Positions 1-8,374 of a stretch of DNA of 64,000 bases are shown here, in pieces. The stretch is from Spartobacteria bacterium (GTDB lineage Bacteria > Verrucomicrobiota > Verrucomicrobiia > Chthoniobacterales > Chthoniobacteraceae). Position 1 is the stretch's first letter. Every line of letters starts with the position of its first letter. The position numbers and the translations under genes were made by a program. Location: assembly GCA_021324825.1 (NCBI GenBank), contig JAJPII010000004.1, forward strand, positions 1 through 64,000, written 5' to 3'. The notes under the pieces were generated by a model. The model saw only the letters and a program-made list of their open reading frames with translations, made no database searches and was not told the origin of the DNA.

Positions 1-2
1 CC

Positions 3-1829
3 ATCGTGGGCTACGGCGACGTGCTGCGGAAGTTCCCACAGTCCGCCGAGGCCGAGCCGGCGTTGTTCGGAATGATCGTGGCGTATGTCGACCTGGAAAG
101 GGTCCCGGACGCCCAGAAGCTCGGCTCCCAATACCTGAGGGACTTCGCCGCCGGGCCGAACGCCGACACGGTCGCGTACCTCATGGGCGCGTGCTCGATG
201 AACCTCGGGGACTACCCCGGCGCGGAAAAGGTGTTCACGCGCATGCTGGCCGAACGGCCGAAGAGCGCCTTCCGCGGGGAAATGCTCTACATGCTCGGAA
301 ATTGCAAATTCGCGCAGTCCAAATTCGACGACGCAGCCGCCACGTTTAAGAAATACCTGTTCGAATTTCGGAAGGGCGCGCACGCGGAAGACGCCTCCTA
401 CCACATCGCGGCCGGCAACCTCTTCAACGGCAAACCGGATGACGCCCTGCGCCCGTTGCAGGATTTCGTCAAGAAATACCCCGGCGGCTCGTTCACGGCG
501 GATGCGAAATACCGCATCGGCGTCTGCCTCTCCGCGCAGCAGAAATACGACGAAGTGCTGGCGCTGTGCCAGGCGTGGCAAAAGCAGTACGTGGGAAATC
601 CCGAACTCGCGGAAGTCCTCGCGCTCCAGGGCGACGCGCAGGCGGCCACGGACAAGGCGGACGAGGCGATCGACTCTTACACCCGTTCCTCCAAGGAAGC
701 CACGAACCTCCAGACTTTGAAATACGCCCTCTTCGACGGCGCGGTGAAGCTTCTGGAAAAAAGGCGCGATTGGGAAACGGTCTCGACCCTGCTGGAGGAT
801 TTTGTAAAACGGCGCCCGGACAGCCCGCTGGCCGTCACCGCGCTGTACGAGATCGGCAAGGCCCGCGCGCATGAAGACAAGATCGAGGAAGCGAAGACAT
901 TTCTCGCCGGGGCGGCCAAGAAATTCATGCCTGATCCCCAGCGCGACGATGTCGAGCGGATATTGGACCTGCTCGACCAGCTTTGCATAAAGACCTCCCT
1001 CAAACCCGCCGCTGACGCGGGCGCCAGCCCCGCGCCTCCACCCCCCCCGCCCGACCTAGATCCCGAACTGGATCGCCTGCTGGGATCCCCTTCGGACGCG
1101 ACCGCGCAGGCGCGAATCCTCTACGCAAAGGCAAAGCTGGCCAATCTGCAAAAGAAGCCGCTGGTGGAACAAGAGCATTTCCAATCCATCGCCGACAAAT
1201 TCAAGCCCGCCGACCTCAGCGCGCCCATCCTGGCGCAGATCGCGGATTACCTCGTCCAGATGGGCCGTTTGGACAAAGCCGCCGGTTACTACCGGGAGAT
1301 CGAGGCGACGCATCCCTCGAGCGAACAGATCGACGCCGCGCGCGTCGGCCTCGGCGAGATCGCGTATCAGAAACACGATTACAAGACGGCCCTGCGCCAA
1401 TTTTCGGACGCTGTGGACAAGAGCACCTCCGCCGCGAAGCTGAAGGACGCCACGCTCGGCAAAGGCAAGACGCTGCTGGCGCTCAACAAGCTCAACGAGG
1501 CGAAGAAACTTTTCGAGCAGGTCGCCGCCGTGCGCGAGTGGCGCGGCCCGGCCACGGCGGAGAGCGTCTATTCCCTGGGACAGATCGCCTGGAAGCAAGG
1601 GAAGCTGCCGGAAGCGATCGCCTTTTACCAGCGCGTCTATGTGGCGTACCAGCGGTATCTCCCGTGGGTCGCGAAGGCGTATCTCGCCAGCGGCGTCGTC
1701 TTCGAGCAAATGAAGAAAACGCCCGAGGCCATTAAGACGTATCAGGAGATGCTCCGCAATGAAAAGCTCTCCACCTTCCCCGAAACCGAGCAGGCGCGCC
1801 AGCGGCTGCAAACCCTGGGCAACGGATGA
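3..1829 (+). CDS. Tetratricopeptide-repeat protein (5' end outside window)
   Basis: This is a long repeat protein of at least 608 residues, made almost entirely of helical TPR-type pairs (recurrent A/G-x-Y-x-x-A-x-x-x-F patterns). A proline-rich linker at about residues 338-350 separates two TPR arrays. The frame is open to the window edge, so the true start and any signal peptide lie upstream; an internal GTG at base 6 is not convincing as the start. Its stop overlaps the start of the next TPR gene (ATGA), and ExbB/ExbD genes follow. TPR proteins of this kind usually scaffold complexes. I infer a periplasmic partner of the ExbBD motor; the cargo cannot be read from the sequence. Confidence 0.8.
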   Translation: MVGYGDVLRKFPQSAEAEPALFGMIVAYVDLERVPDAQKLGSQYLRDFAAGPNADTVAYLMGACSMNLGDYPGAEKVFTRMLAERPKSAFRGEMLYMLGNCKFAQSKFDDAAATFKKYLFEFRKGAHAEDASYHIAAGNLFNGKPDDALRPLQDFVKKYPGGSFTADAKYRIGVCLSAQQKYDEVLALCQAWQKQYVGNPELAEVLALQGDAQAATDKADEAIDSYTRSSKEATNLQTLKYALFDGAVKLLEKRRDWETVSTLLEDFVKRRPDSPLAVTALYEIGKARAHEDKIEEAKTFLAGAAKKFMPDPQRDDVERILDLLDQLCIKTSLKPAADAGASPAPPPPPPDLDPELDRLLGSPSDATAQARILYAKAKLANLQKKPLVEQEHFQSIADKFKPADLSAPILAQIADYLVQMGRLDKAAGYYREIEATHPSSEQIDAARVGLGEIAYQKHDYKTALRQFSDAVDKSTSAAKLKDATLGKGKTLLALNKLNEAKKLFEQVAAVREWRGPATAESVYSLGQIAWKQGKLPEAIAFYQRVYVAYQRYLPWVAKAYLASGVVFEQMKKTPEAIKTYQEMLRNEKLSTFPETEQARQRLQTLGNG

Positions 1830-2662
1830 TGATGCGACACGCCATTCTCGGCCTTCTTCTTCTTCTTCTCGCCCTGCCCGCATTATCGGATGAGATTGTC
1901 CTGAAAGACGAGCGCATCATCCCCATCGTGAATCCGCACATATCCGCGGACTCCCTGCTGGCGGACATAAAGGTCGGCAACAGCGTCGGCCAGGTCGGCT
2001 ACCGCATCAACACCATCGCCAAAGTCGAGTTTCCAAAGCCCCCGCAGTTGCAGACCGCCACGGACCTCCTCGCGCTCGGGCAGGCGGCCCAGGCCGTCCC
2101 GCTGCTCGATCCCATCCTCTCGTTCTACGGGCCGCTGAAGAACGTGCCCGGCAACTGGTGGGTTCCCGCCGCCCTGCTAAAGTCCACGGCCCTCGAAAAC
2201 CTTGGCCGCGACGCCGAGGCGGCGCCGCTGCTGACCGATCTCTCGCGGCTCGCCACCGACCCGGAGAACGCCTTGCTCGCCAAGGTGCGCCTGGCGGCCG
2301 TCGCCGCGCGCCGCGGGGATTACAAGACCGCGCTCCCCGTCTATGACTCGGCGCTCGACCAGAGCGAGGAGGCCGCCGTTCTCGCGGAAACCTGGGTGGA
2401 CAAGGGCGACAGCCTGCTCGCCTCCAAGGACTACCAGGCGGCCCTCCTCGCTTACCTGCACGTCCCGGTCTTTTTCCCCGACCGCAGGCTGCTCATGCCA
2501 AAAGCCCTGCTCGGCAGCGCGCGCGCTTTCAAGGAAATGAAGGACTACAAGAGAGCGCGCGAATCGCTCGACGATTTAAAGTCCGGCTTCGCCGGATCCT
2601 CCGCCAGCGCGGACGCGGATGCGGAGCTTAAGGATATCTCCGCCCTTGAAAAAATTAAGTAA
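1826..2662 (+). CDS. Exported TPR-containing protein
   Basis: A 278-residue protein that begins with a clear signal peptide (a Leu-rich core after MMMRH, cleavage near residues 20-22). A short beta-rich region with an EIVLKDER segment follows, then TPR-like helical repeats over roughly residues 70-270. It overlaps the preceding TPR gene by four bases, so translation is probably coupled. The first of three consecutive ATG codons is taken as start. Position directly before exbB/exbD suggests a periplasmic accessory of that energy-transducing complex. No enzymatic motif is visible, and no specific family name can be assigned. Confidence 0.75.
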   Translation: MMMRHAILGLLLLLLALPALSDEIVLKDERIIPIVNPHISADSLLADIKVGNSVGQVGYRINTIAKVEFPKPPQLQTATDLLALGQAAQAVPLLDPILSFYGPLKNVPGNWWVPAALLKSTALENLGRDAEAAPLLTDLSRLATDPENALLAKVRLAAVAARRGDYKTALPVYDSALDQSEEAAVLAETWVDKGDSLLASKDYQAALLAYLHVPVFFPDRRLLMPKALLGSARAFKEMKDYKRARESLDDLKSGFAGSSASADADAELKDISALEKIK

Positions 2663-2737
2663 CCCCGATTCCTTTTCCTTCAAATCGGCGCGCATTGAAG
2701 TATGGTAAAGAGGCGGTCCTCCGCCGAAGTCAGTCTT

Positions 2738-3562
2738 ATGAAATTCCGGAAATTCTTCCTCATCGCCTTCCTTTTCGCATGCTCGGCGTTTGCCGCTTTC
2801 GGACAAGCGCCATCCCCGGCGGCCAGCCCCGGAGCGCCCGCCATGGAGGAGAAATCGCTTTTCAAGCAAATCCAGGAAGGCGGCTGGATCATGTTCCCCA
2901 TCGGCGCGTGTTCGATCCTCACGGTTTATCTTATCGGCGATGGGTCGCTGCGCACGGGCAAGGCGCGCATATCGCCCCCGCAACATGAGCTTGCATTGAA
3001 GGATCTCTTCCGCCAAGGCGACTATGTCGGGGCGTACAATTATTGCAAGGGAAACCCCTCGCCGCTGACCAACGTGCTGCGCGTCGGCGTAAGCCTGCTC
3101 GGCGAGGGCAAGGCCGTGACCGAGGAAGGGATGTCCGGCGAACTGGCGAAGGAAAACTCCACGCTTCAGACTTACATCAGCTATCTCTCCGTCATCGGCG
3201 TTTGCACGCCCATGATCGGCCTGCTCGGCACCGTCACAGGCATGATCCGCGCGTTCGCCACGCTGGGCCGTTCCGGCATCGGCGATCCCTCCAGCCTCTC
3301 CTCGGCCATCGGCGAGGTGCTTGTCGCCACCGCCAGCGGCCTCGTCATCGCCATCCCGGCGTTCGGGGCGTTCTATTTTTTGAGGAACAGGGCCATAGCC
3401 TCCATCCACCACGTTCAGGACATCATCAACAGCCTCTTCCGCAAGATGCCGTATGAAACGCTCGCGGGCGTGCATCTGGGCGATGAGGAACTGTATGCCG
3501 CCACGCCGAACTGGGTGGTGCAGGAGGAATTCACCACCGCGACGCCCGGGGAGGCGGTCTAA
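2738..3562 (+). CDS. exbB: ExbB/TolQ/MotA-family proton channel protein
   Basis: A 274-residue inner-membrane protein of the MotA/TolQ/ExbB family, which forms the proton-conducting motor with ExbD. It has an N-terminal signal-like segment (MKFRKFFLIAFLFACSAF), a membrane helix near residues 45-65, a cytoplasmic loop and two C-terminal helices. The family hallmark PMIGLLGTVTGMI lies just inside the second helix. The ATG at 2738 is preferred over the in-frame ATG at 2702 because it begins the hydrophobic leader. It is followed after six bases by exbD. Whether the motor drives TonB-dependent import, a Tol-like function or another task is not shown here, because no TonB or TolA is in the window. 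Confidence 0.9.
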   Translation: MKFRKFFLIAFLFACSAFAAFGQAPSPAASPGAPAMEEKSLFKQIQEGGWIMFPIGACSILTVYLIGDGSLRTGKARISPPQHELALKDLFRQGDYVGAYNYCKGNPSPLTNVLRVGVSLLGEGKAVTEEGMSGELAKENSTLQTYISYLSVIGVCTPMIGLLGTVTGMIRAFATLGRSGIGDPSSLSSAIGEVLVATASGLVIAIPAFGAFYFLRNRAIASIHHVQDIINSLFRKMPYETLAGVHLGDEELYAATPNWVVQEEFTTATPGEAV

Positions 3563-3568
3563 GGCTCC

Positions 3569-4027
3569 ATGGCCGGCGGCGGAGGCGGCGGAGAAGGCGA
3601 ACCTGAATTCCAGGTCGCGCCTATGATCGACGTGCTCCTGACGATCCTCGTGTTCTTCATGATGATCACCTCCGCGCAGGTCTTGAAGGTGGACAAACAG
3701 ATCGTCCTGCCCGTCGCGCCCAACGCCGTGAAAAAAGACAACACCCGGAGCGAGGCGATCATCAACGTCCGGTGGAACCCCAAGACCAAAAAGGCCGAAT
3801 ACGTCCTCGACGAGAAATCCTACGCCAAGGCCGGCATGCTCGTGACGCCGCTAAGCTCCGACCGGGCGGCCGGCGAGAAAAAGATAACGCTCGGGGCGAA
3901 CCCCAAGTTCCGCGCCGTCATCCGCGGCGACCGGGAGGCCCCGGCCATCTTCATTTCGGAAGCCATGAATTCCTGCGGCGCGGCGGGGATATCGGACATC
4001 TCGTTTTCCGCCGTCAACAAGCAATAG
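3569..4027 (+). CDS. exbD: ExbD/TolR-family biopolymer transport protein (first copy)
   Basis: A 152-residue bitopic protein. After a Gly-rich cytoplasmic N-terminus it has the family signature QVAPMIDVLLTILVFFMMI, in which the Asp at the start of the single membrane helix is the proton-relay residue. The rest is a periplasmic domain. It would pair with ExbB in a proton-motive-force-driven complex. Six bases separate it from exbB and four from a second exbD copy. Two non-identical ExbD subunits behind one ExbB is a common arrangement in several Gram-negative phyla and suggests a heteromeric ExbD dimer (inference). Confidence 0.9.
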   Translation: MAGGGGGGEGEPEFQVAPMIDVLLTILVFFMMITSAQVLKVDKQIVLPVAPNAVKKDNTRSEAIINVRWNPKTKKAEYVLDEKSYAKAGMLVTPLSSDRAAGEKKITLGANPKFRAVIRGDREAPAIFISEAMNSCGAAGISDISFSAVNKQ

Positions 4028-4031
4028 CGCG

Positions 4032-4475
4032 ATGCGAATCCAGACCAACGTCAACGAAGGCAACATGGGGTTTCAGATCGCCCCCATGATCGACGTCGTC
4101 TTCGTCATCATGCTCTTCTTCATGGTCATGGCCGGCGCCGTGAAGGTCGAGAACGAGTTGAACACCACGCTCCCCGGCACGGCGGCCACGGATTCGCCCA
4201 CGGACATGCCCGACGAGCAGATCATCAACATCGCCGAGGACGGGACTGTTTCCTTAAATGAAGAGCCGTACGACAGCCCCACCAGCAAGGACCTCCCGAA
4301 CTTCACCGCCACGTTGATGCGGCTGAAACAGGCCAGCGACGCCTCGAAGACGCCGACCGTCATCACCATCGTCAGCAATCCGCAGGCGAAATACAGCCGC
4401 ACCATCGACGTTCTGGACGCCCTCGCGCGCGTCAAGATAGACAACGTCACCTTCACCGTCAGTGAAGAGGAGTAG
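4032..4475 (+). CDS. exbD: ExbD/TolR-family biopolymer transport protein (second copy)
   Basis: A 147-residue ExbD paralogue with the same layout as its upstream neighbour: a short cytoplasmic tail, then FQIAPMIDVVFVIMLFF with the conserved membrane Asp, then a periplasmic domain rich in acidic and Asn residues. It diverges strongly from the first copy outside the membrane helix, so this is an old paralogue rather than a recent duplication. The last 14 bases overlap the start of the following J-domain-like gene, which indicates one transcription unit from the TPR genes onward. Confidence 0.9.
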   Translation: MRIQTNVNEGNMGFQIAPMIDVVFVIMLFFMVMAGAVKVENELNTTLPGTAATDSPTDMPDEQIINIAEDGTVSLNEEPYDSPTSKDLPNFTATLMRLKQASDASKTPTVITIVSNPQAKYSRTIDVLDALARVKIDNVTFTVSEEE

Positions 4476-5340
4476 CTCCAGCCTCCTGGTCATCGACCAG
4501 GAACCGTTTCGCCGGGAGGCATCCTCGGCCTGCTTCCGCATCCTGCGGGACCTTGAAAAAGCGCGCGCGGAGTGGACGCGCTACGCCGAGCAGGATGAAC
4601 CCGCCTACAACCGCTGGGTTTCTTCCACCTTCGGGCCGCTGCTGACCGAGAAGCGCGAACTCAACGAGAAGCTGCAAACCAGGCTCCTCCTCGTCGAGGA
4701 GATCGAGAGCGAGCGGCGTTTTCGCAATCGCAGCCGCCGCAGCGCGTACCGCACCGTGATGCGCCGGCGCAACGTCTGGAACCGCGCCAGGTCCCGGCTG
4801 GACGAAACGTTCCCCGGGGAACCGGAATACGAGCAGGCCCCCTTGGAGGAAGCCCCGGTCTCCGCCCGGATAAAGGAAAAATACCGCTGGCTGGTGCGCC
4901 GCCTTCACCCCGACACGCGCAAGGAGAAACGCCCCGACCTGCTCGCCCTGTGGCACGAAGTCCAGCAGGCCTATTTCGAGCGCGATCTCGACCGGCTGGA
5001 AACCCTCGCCGCCCTCGTGGAAGTGCGCGAAGGTCTTTTGGGAGAACAGACCGGTTTATTCCGGGCCCGCGCCGCGCTGTCCGAGATGAAGTCCGCCCTG
5101 CACGCGCTCAACCGCAGCCTTGCGGAAGCCCGGCTGGAAATCATGTGGGGCTTCTCCCTCGCCACCGTCGAAGAGCGCGACAAGCTGTACGTGCGGGTCG
5201 GCGTCAAACTCCGCACCGAAATCGAATGCGCCAAGAGCGACCTTGCGCGGGTTGAAACGTCGCTCCGAAGCTGGTCCCGCCCCCCTTCAGGCCGCCGGAT
5301 GGCCTTCGCTTTCCAACGCCGGCGGGCGGTCCGCGGATAG
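4462..5340 (+). CDS. J-domain-like protein, Arg/Glu-rich
   Basis: A 292-residue cytoplasmic protein rich in charged helices, so probably coiled coil. In the middle (about residues 130-165) it carries YRWLVRRLHPDTRKEK followed by a helix. The HPD tripeptide and flanking basic helix are the signature of DnaJ J-domains, which stimulate Hsp70 ATPase. No Gly/Phe region, zinc finger or substrate-binding domain follows. A GTG start overlapping the exbD stop fits the frame, but an internal start cannot be excluded. The 3' end overlaps the convergent glycosyltransferase gene by 54 bases. The match to a full J-domain is partial, so the call is family-level only. Confidence 0.55.
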   Translation: MKRSSSSLLVIDQEPFRREASSACFRILRDLEKARAEWTRYAEQDEPAYNRWVSSTFGPLLTEKRELNEKLQTRLLLVEEIESERRFRNRSRRSAYRTVMRRRNVWNRARSRLDETFPGEPEYEQAPLEEAPVSARIKEKYRWLVRRLHPDTRKEKRPDLLALWHEVQQAYFERDLDRLETLAALVEVREGLLGEQTGLFRARAALSEMKSALHALNRSLAEARLEIMWGFSLATVEERDKLYVRVGVKLRTEIECAKSDLARVETSLRSWSRPPSGRRMAFAFQRRRAVRG

Positions 5341-6312
5341 AGCCTCCAGTTGTTTACGGACGCTTCGAAAGGAGAGGCGCGCGCTCGCCGCGGCGCGGGA
5401 TTCCTCCACGGCTTTTTCGTAGCGACCGGGGTCGGAGAGAAGCTCCCTCGCGGCTTCGACACAACGCGTGAAATCTCCCGACAAGCTCGGGAAGGCGAGC
5501 CTTTCCACGGCGCTGTCGCCCCCCGCGCAGGGTATGCCGCACAGGAGCGCATCCCCCGCGACCTGGCCCGGAACGGCGCTCCGGTCAAGCTGGAAAACAA
5601 GGCGATGCGCGGCCATAAGGCGCAGATAATCCGGATACGGACGGTAACCTTCCACGACGCGCAATCCTCCTTCTTTAAACCCGAGGCCGGCCAGCAACCG
5701 GCGCCCGGTCGCGCGCTCGGAATTGACGACCGTGACAGGTTCCTGGAACCCCCGGGCGCACAGGAGGGCTGCGAGGTGGTTGCGCGAAGGCACGCCAAAC
5801 TCCCGCGTGCCGATGAAAACGCCGCGCCGTTCCGCGGCGGGGATGGAAAAATCCCAGCGCGCGTCGTCCACGGGGTAGGGCGTGGGAATAAACTCGACCC
5901 GCTTCGCGCCCGCCGCCCGGTAAATGGGGACGAGATCGGGAGTCGCCGCCAGGCAGAGGTCCGCGCCGGAGCAGAGTTGTCCGAAGAGGGCGGGGTTGCC
6001 CGGCTTGCCCAGCAGTTCGGCGACCTGGTGGAGGCCGCATTCCTTGGCCGCGACGGCCACGAACCTTCCCTGGCGCCGGAGTTCGGCCAGCGTCTTGACG
6101 CAGAGAGCCATCTCCCGCCGCCGGATGAGGAGGAGCACTTCCCGCCGGCCGGGAGGCAGCGAGGAGACGCTCCGGTGAAAGCCGCCGCCGGTACAGGCGG
6201 CGTAGGCGTGGTAGTTGACGGGCGGGTGCAGCCGGGAGCCGGGGGCGCCCGCGAAGTCGGGGAAATCCTGTTCCGGGTCGCGTCCGCGCGGGTTGAGGAC
6301 GGCGAGCCGCAC
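5287..6312 (-). CDS. Glycosyltransferase-like protein (group 1 / CgeB-type)
   Basis: A 341-residue protein. The start is a GTG whose first base is the last base of the response-regulator stop (TAGTG), giving an N-terminus VRLAVLNPRGRDPEQDF. The fold pattern suggests a GT-B glycosyltransferase: an N-terminal half ending in a short acceptor-side linker, and a C-terminal half with FQLDRSAVPGQVAGDALLCG and a Gly-rich GIPCAGGDSAVERLAFP segment, where nucleotide-sugar-binding residues normally lie. No sugar or acceptor can be named. It appears to be co-transcribed with the upstream response regulator. The 3' end runs 54 bases into the convergent J-domain-like gene. Confidence 0.6.
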   Translation of the reverse strand: MRLAVLNPRGRDPEQDFPDFAGAPGSRLHPPVNYHAYAACTGGGFHRSVSSLPPGRREVLLLIRRREMALCVKTLAELRRQGRFVAVAAKECGLHQVAELLGKPGNPALFGQLCSGADLCLAATPDLVPIYRAAGAKRVEFIPTPYPVDDARWDFSIPAAERRGVFIGTREFGVPSRNHLAALLCARGFQEPVTVVNSERATGRRLLAGLGFKEGGLRVVEGYRPYPDYLRLMAAHRLVFQLDRSAVPGQVAGDALLCGIPCAGGDSAVERLAFPSLSGDFTRCVEAARELLSDPGRYEKAVEESRAAASARLSFRSVRKQLEALSADRPPALESEGHPAA

Positions 6313-7055
6313 TACCGCTCGTTCTTCAAGGCGTCCAGCACGGAGCGCACCTGCAGGAGCAGCTTCTCCTGCGTGTACGGCTTCGGGATGAAGCCGCGGA
6401 GGCCCTTGGCGAGCATCCACCGGAGCTTGTCCTGCTCGGTGAACCCGCTGCTCAACACGACGGGGACGTGCGGATTGATCTCGCGCAATTCGTTGAACAC
6501 CTCGGAGCCGTCCATGATCGGCATGGTGAAGTCGAGGATGATGAGGTCGATCTGCTTCTGGAACCGCGTGTAGATGTCCAGGGCCAGGAAGCCGTCCTTC
6601 GCGATGATGACCCGGTAACCCTGGTCGGAGAGAACCCGCTGCGCCAGCACGGTGACGAAGTCCTCGTCATCGACGATCATGATGAGTTCGCGCTTGCCGC
6701 CGGGATTCCAAATCTTGACGTCATCGACTTCGGCGACGTTCTGGTCGCGCGCGCTCTTCACATCCGTCTTCGCCTGCGGAAAGAGCGGCGGCGGCACGGC
6801 GGTCAGTTGCGGGGACTCGCCGGACGCCTGCGCCCGGGGGTCCTGCTCGTATTTGGCGGCGCGCTCAAGCATCATGGTCGTCACGCGCGCGGCGCGCTCG
6901 ATGCCGTTGCGAAGGATGCCGAAGTATTTGGTGGTATCGGTGCTCTCCTCGCAGAAGCGTTCCAGGAACTGGCTCGACTCCGTGATGACCTGCAGCAGGT
7001 TATTCAACTCATTGGCAGTCGATTTAACCCATCGAATTTCCTCGGGATCCAGCAT
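6312..7055 (-). CDS. Response regulator with degenerate HisKA-like N-terminus
   Basis: A 247-residue protein. Residues about 122-245 are a canonical receiver domain: acidic pocket VDDED at 128-132, phospho-acceptor D175 in IILDFTMP, switch S202/S203, and K225 in PKPYT. Residues about 8-65 resemble the dimerisation helix pair of a histidine kinase (ANELNNLLQVI), but the phospho-accepting His of the H-E-L-N-N box is replaced by Asn15, and there is no HATPase domain. It could be the remnant of a hybrid kinase, or a receiver that dimerises with a kinase through the HisKA-like helices. No DNA-binding domain is present. The downstream glycosyltransferase gene overlaps its stop by one base. Confidence 0.8.
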   Translation of the reverse strand: MLDPEEIRWVKSTANELNNLLQVITESSQFLERFCEESTDTTKYFGILRNGIERAARVTTMMLERAAKYEQDPRAQASGESPQLTAVPPPLFPQAKTDVKSARDQNVAEVDDVKIWNPGGKRELIMIVDDEDFVTVLAQRVLSDQGYRVIIAKDGFLALDIYTRFQKQIDLIILDFTMPIMDGSEVFNELREINPHVPVVLSSGFTEQDKLRWMLAKGLRGFIPKPYTQEKLLLQVRSVLDALKNER

Positions 7056-7090
7056 GACCTAATTTTACAGCATTCTTCGCGCCTGTCTTT

Positions 7091-7183
7091 CTACGATGTG
7101 CTGTCTCCGTCATTACAGCAAGCCCACCAGACCGAGCCGACGAAAACGCCGAAGACGAAGAGAAATGTTCCTAGTGTTAGCAT
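7091..7183 (-). CDS. Possible 30-residue hydrophobic small protein
   Basis: An open frame of 30 codons starting ATG at 7183. The peptide begins MLTLGTFLFVFGVFVGSVWW and ends in a polar tail CCNDGDSTS, the shape of a single-helix membrane peptide. A GAGG is found about 11 bases upstream of the ATG. It sits in the gap between rppH and the response regulator, all on the same strand. No family is recognised. The hydrophobic run with a polar C-terminus is unlikely in random GC-rich DNA, but the length alone makes the call tentative. Confidence 0.35.
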   Translation of the reverse strand: MLTLGTFLFVFGVFVGSVWWACCNDGDSTS

Positions 7184-7235
7184 GGGTTGGAAGCCTCGTA
7201 ATGGCGAAATCCATTGGAAAGGTCAACAAGAATCC

Positions 7236-7682
7236 TCAGAGCGCCACGTCGAAAAAGTCCTTGAAAACGGCGCGGTAAACCTCGCGCTTGAAAGGGGGCA
7301 GCCATTTGAGTTTGAAGTCCGCGGGTTGGATCCAGCGGTAGCGCCGGAACTCCGGGCGGGGGGTAGCTACGTTGAGGCGGCTGTCCGGCACGACGAAGGA
7401 GAGGAGGAAGTATCTTTGCTCCTGCCCGTGATACCCCTTTTTCATCCGCCCCTGCCCGAGCACGTACCGGTAAGGCCCCTTGTGCATTACAATGTTGTAA
7501 TCCCACGGCTGCAAGCCCAGCTCTTCGTTTAACTCGCGGTGAAGAGCCTGCTCGTGCGTTTCGCCGGGATCGACCCCGCCCTGGGGGAACTGCCATGTCC
7601 CCTCGGAGTCGAGCCGCTCGCAAATGAGGATGTCCATCTCCTCGTTCCGGAGGATCGCCGCGGCGTTCATGCGAAATTTCAT
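7236..7682 (-). CDS. rppH: RNA pyrophosphohydrolase (Nudix, RppH-like)
   Basis: A 148-residue Nudix hydrolase of the RppH/Ap4A-hydrolase type, which removes pyrophosphate from the 5' triphosphate of mRNA and so triggers decay. The full Nudix box G-x5-E-x7-R-E-U-x-E-E-x-G-U is present at residues 35-57, including the metal-binding glutamates in RELNEELG. The N-terminal MKFRMNAAAILRNEE strand and the GTWQFPQGGVDPGE run are typical of RppH. Length matches the family. Diadenosine-polyphosphate hydrolase activity is a possible alternative, since the two subgroups are hard to separate by eye. Confidence 0.85.
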   Translation of the reverse strand: MKFRMNAAAILRNEEMDILICERLDSEGTWQFPQGGVDPGETHEQALHRELNEELGLQPWDYNIVMHKGPYRYVLGQGRMKKGYHGQEQRYFLLSFVVPDSRLNVATPRPEFRRYRWIQPADFKLKWLPPFKREVYRAVFKDFFDVAL

Positions 7683-7735
7683 CCAGAGATAAATGGACTA
7701 CCGAACGAAGGCGTCAAGGTGTAGATTGCCACAAT

Positions 7736-8275
7736 ATGTCGCATCCCTCCTTTCGCTCCCTGGCGGCGGCTTTATTTATCCTGCCGGCCGCGGCGCTGTT
7801 CTCGCAGGACGCCAGCCCCACGCCCACCCCCACCATCAATTCGAGGGTGCCGCTTTGGACGTGCAAACTCTCCGGCGGCGTTTACGAGGTGGCTTTGCAC
7901 TCGATCATCTCCATCAGCAGCCATCAATACATTGTCGATGCGGCGGCGCGCGTGACGGAGGTGAACATCGACACGGCCGGCAACTCGCTCGTCCGCTTCT
8001 ACTACGTCGAGCCGCTCACTCCCAGTTCGCCCGTCGGCTTCGGCCAGACGGCGATCAACAAGCTCACCGACTACGCGAAGAACGCCGCCGTTCGCAGCGG
8101 CCAGCAGGAGACTTTGCAAAGCGTGGTTAAAAACTACCCCGCGACGACGCACGCCCACACCGTGGAATACCGGATCGATTCCCAGCAGGATCTCGACAAG
8201 ATTTTCAGGAGCGCGGACACGGCCTTCCGCACCCAGACCGACACGACCTGCGTCATAGCGACGCCGCAGGAGTAA
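7736..8275 (+). CDS. Exported hypothetical protein
   Basis: A 179-residue protein with a signal peptide (hydrophobic core in residues 8-22, likely cleavage after LFSQ). The mature part begins with a Thr/Pro-rich stretch, followed by an alpha/beta domain with VPLWTCKLSGGVYEVALHSI and FYYVEPLTPSSP. I do not recognise the family. It is transcribed divergently from rppH, 53 bases away, and ends about 50 bases before an 8-bp tandem repeat. It is probably periplasmic. Two Cys (in WTCKL and TTCVI) could form a disulfide. Confidence 0.6.
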   Translation: MSHPSFRSLAAALFILPAAALFSQDASPTPTPTINSRVPLWTCKLSGGVYEVALHSIISISSHQYIVDAAARVTEVNIDTAGNSLVRFYYVEPLTPSSPVGFGQTAINKLTDYAKNAAVRSGQQETLQSVVKNYPATTHAHTVEYRIDSQQDLDKIFRSADTAFRTQTDTTCVIATPQE

Positions 8276-8324
8276 CCCCCTTGGAGCGTGCCGGTCCCCG
8301 CGCTCCCTGAGCGGCGCCCTTGTC

Positions 8325-8354
8325 GTTGTAGAGTTGTAGAGTTGTAGAGTTGTG
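8325..8354. repeat. 8-bp tandem repeat, about 3.7 units
   Basis: The unit GTTGTAGA is repeated three times, followed by a partial fourth unit, in the 99-base gap between the exported hypothetical protein and the convergent chloride-channel gene. The word resembles the GTTGTAGAGG segment of the dispersed palindromic repeat found elsewhere in this window, so it may be a decayed or amplified fragment of that element. A minisatellite like this is prone to slippage. Confidence 0.7.
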
Positions 8355-8374
8355 GAGGCAACCAAAGAAACGCT

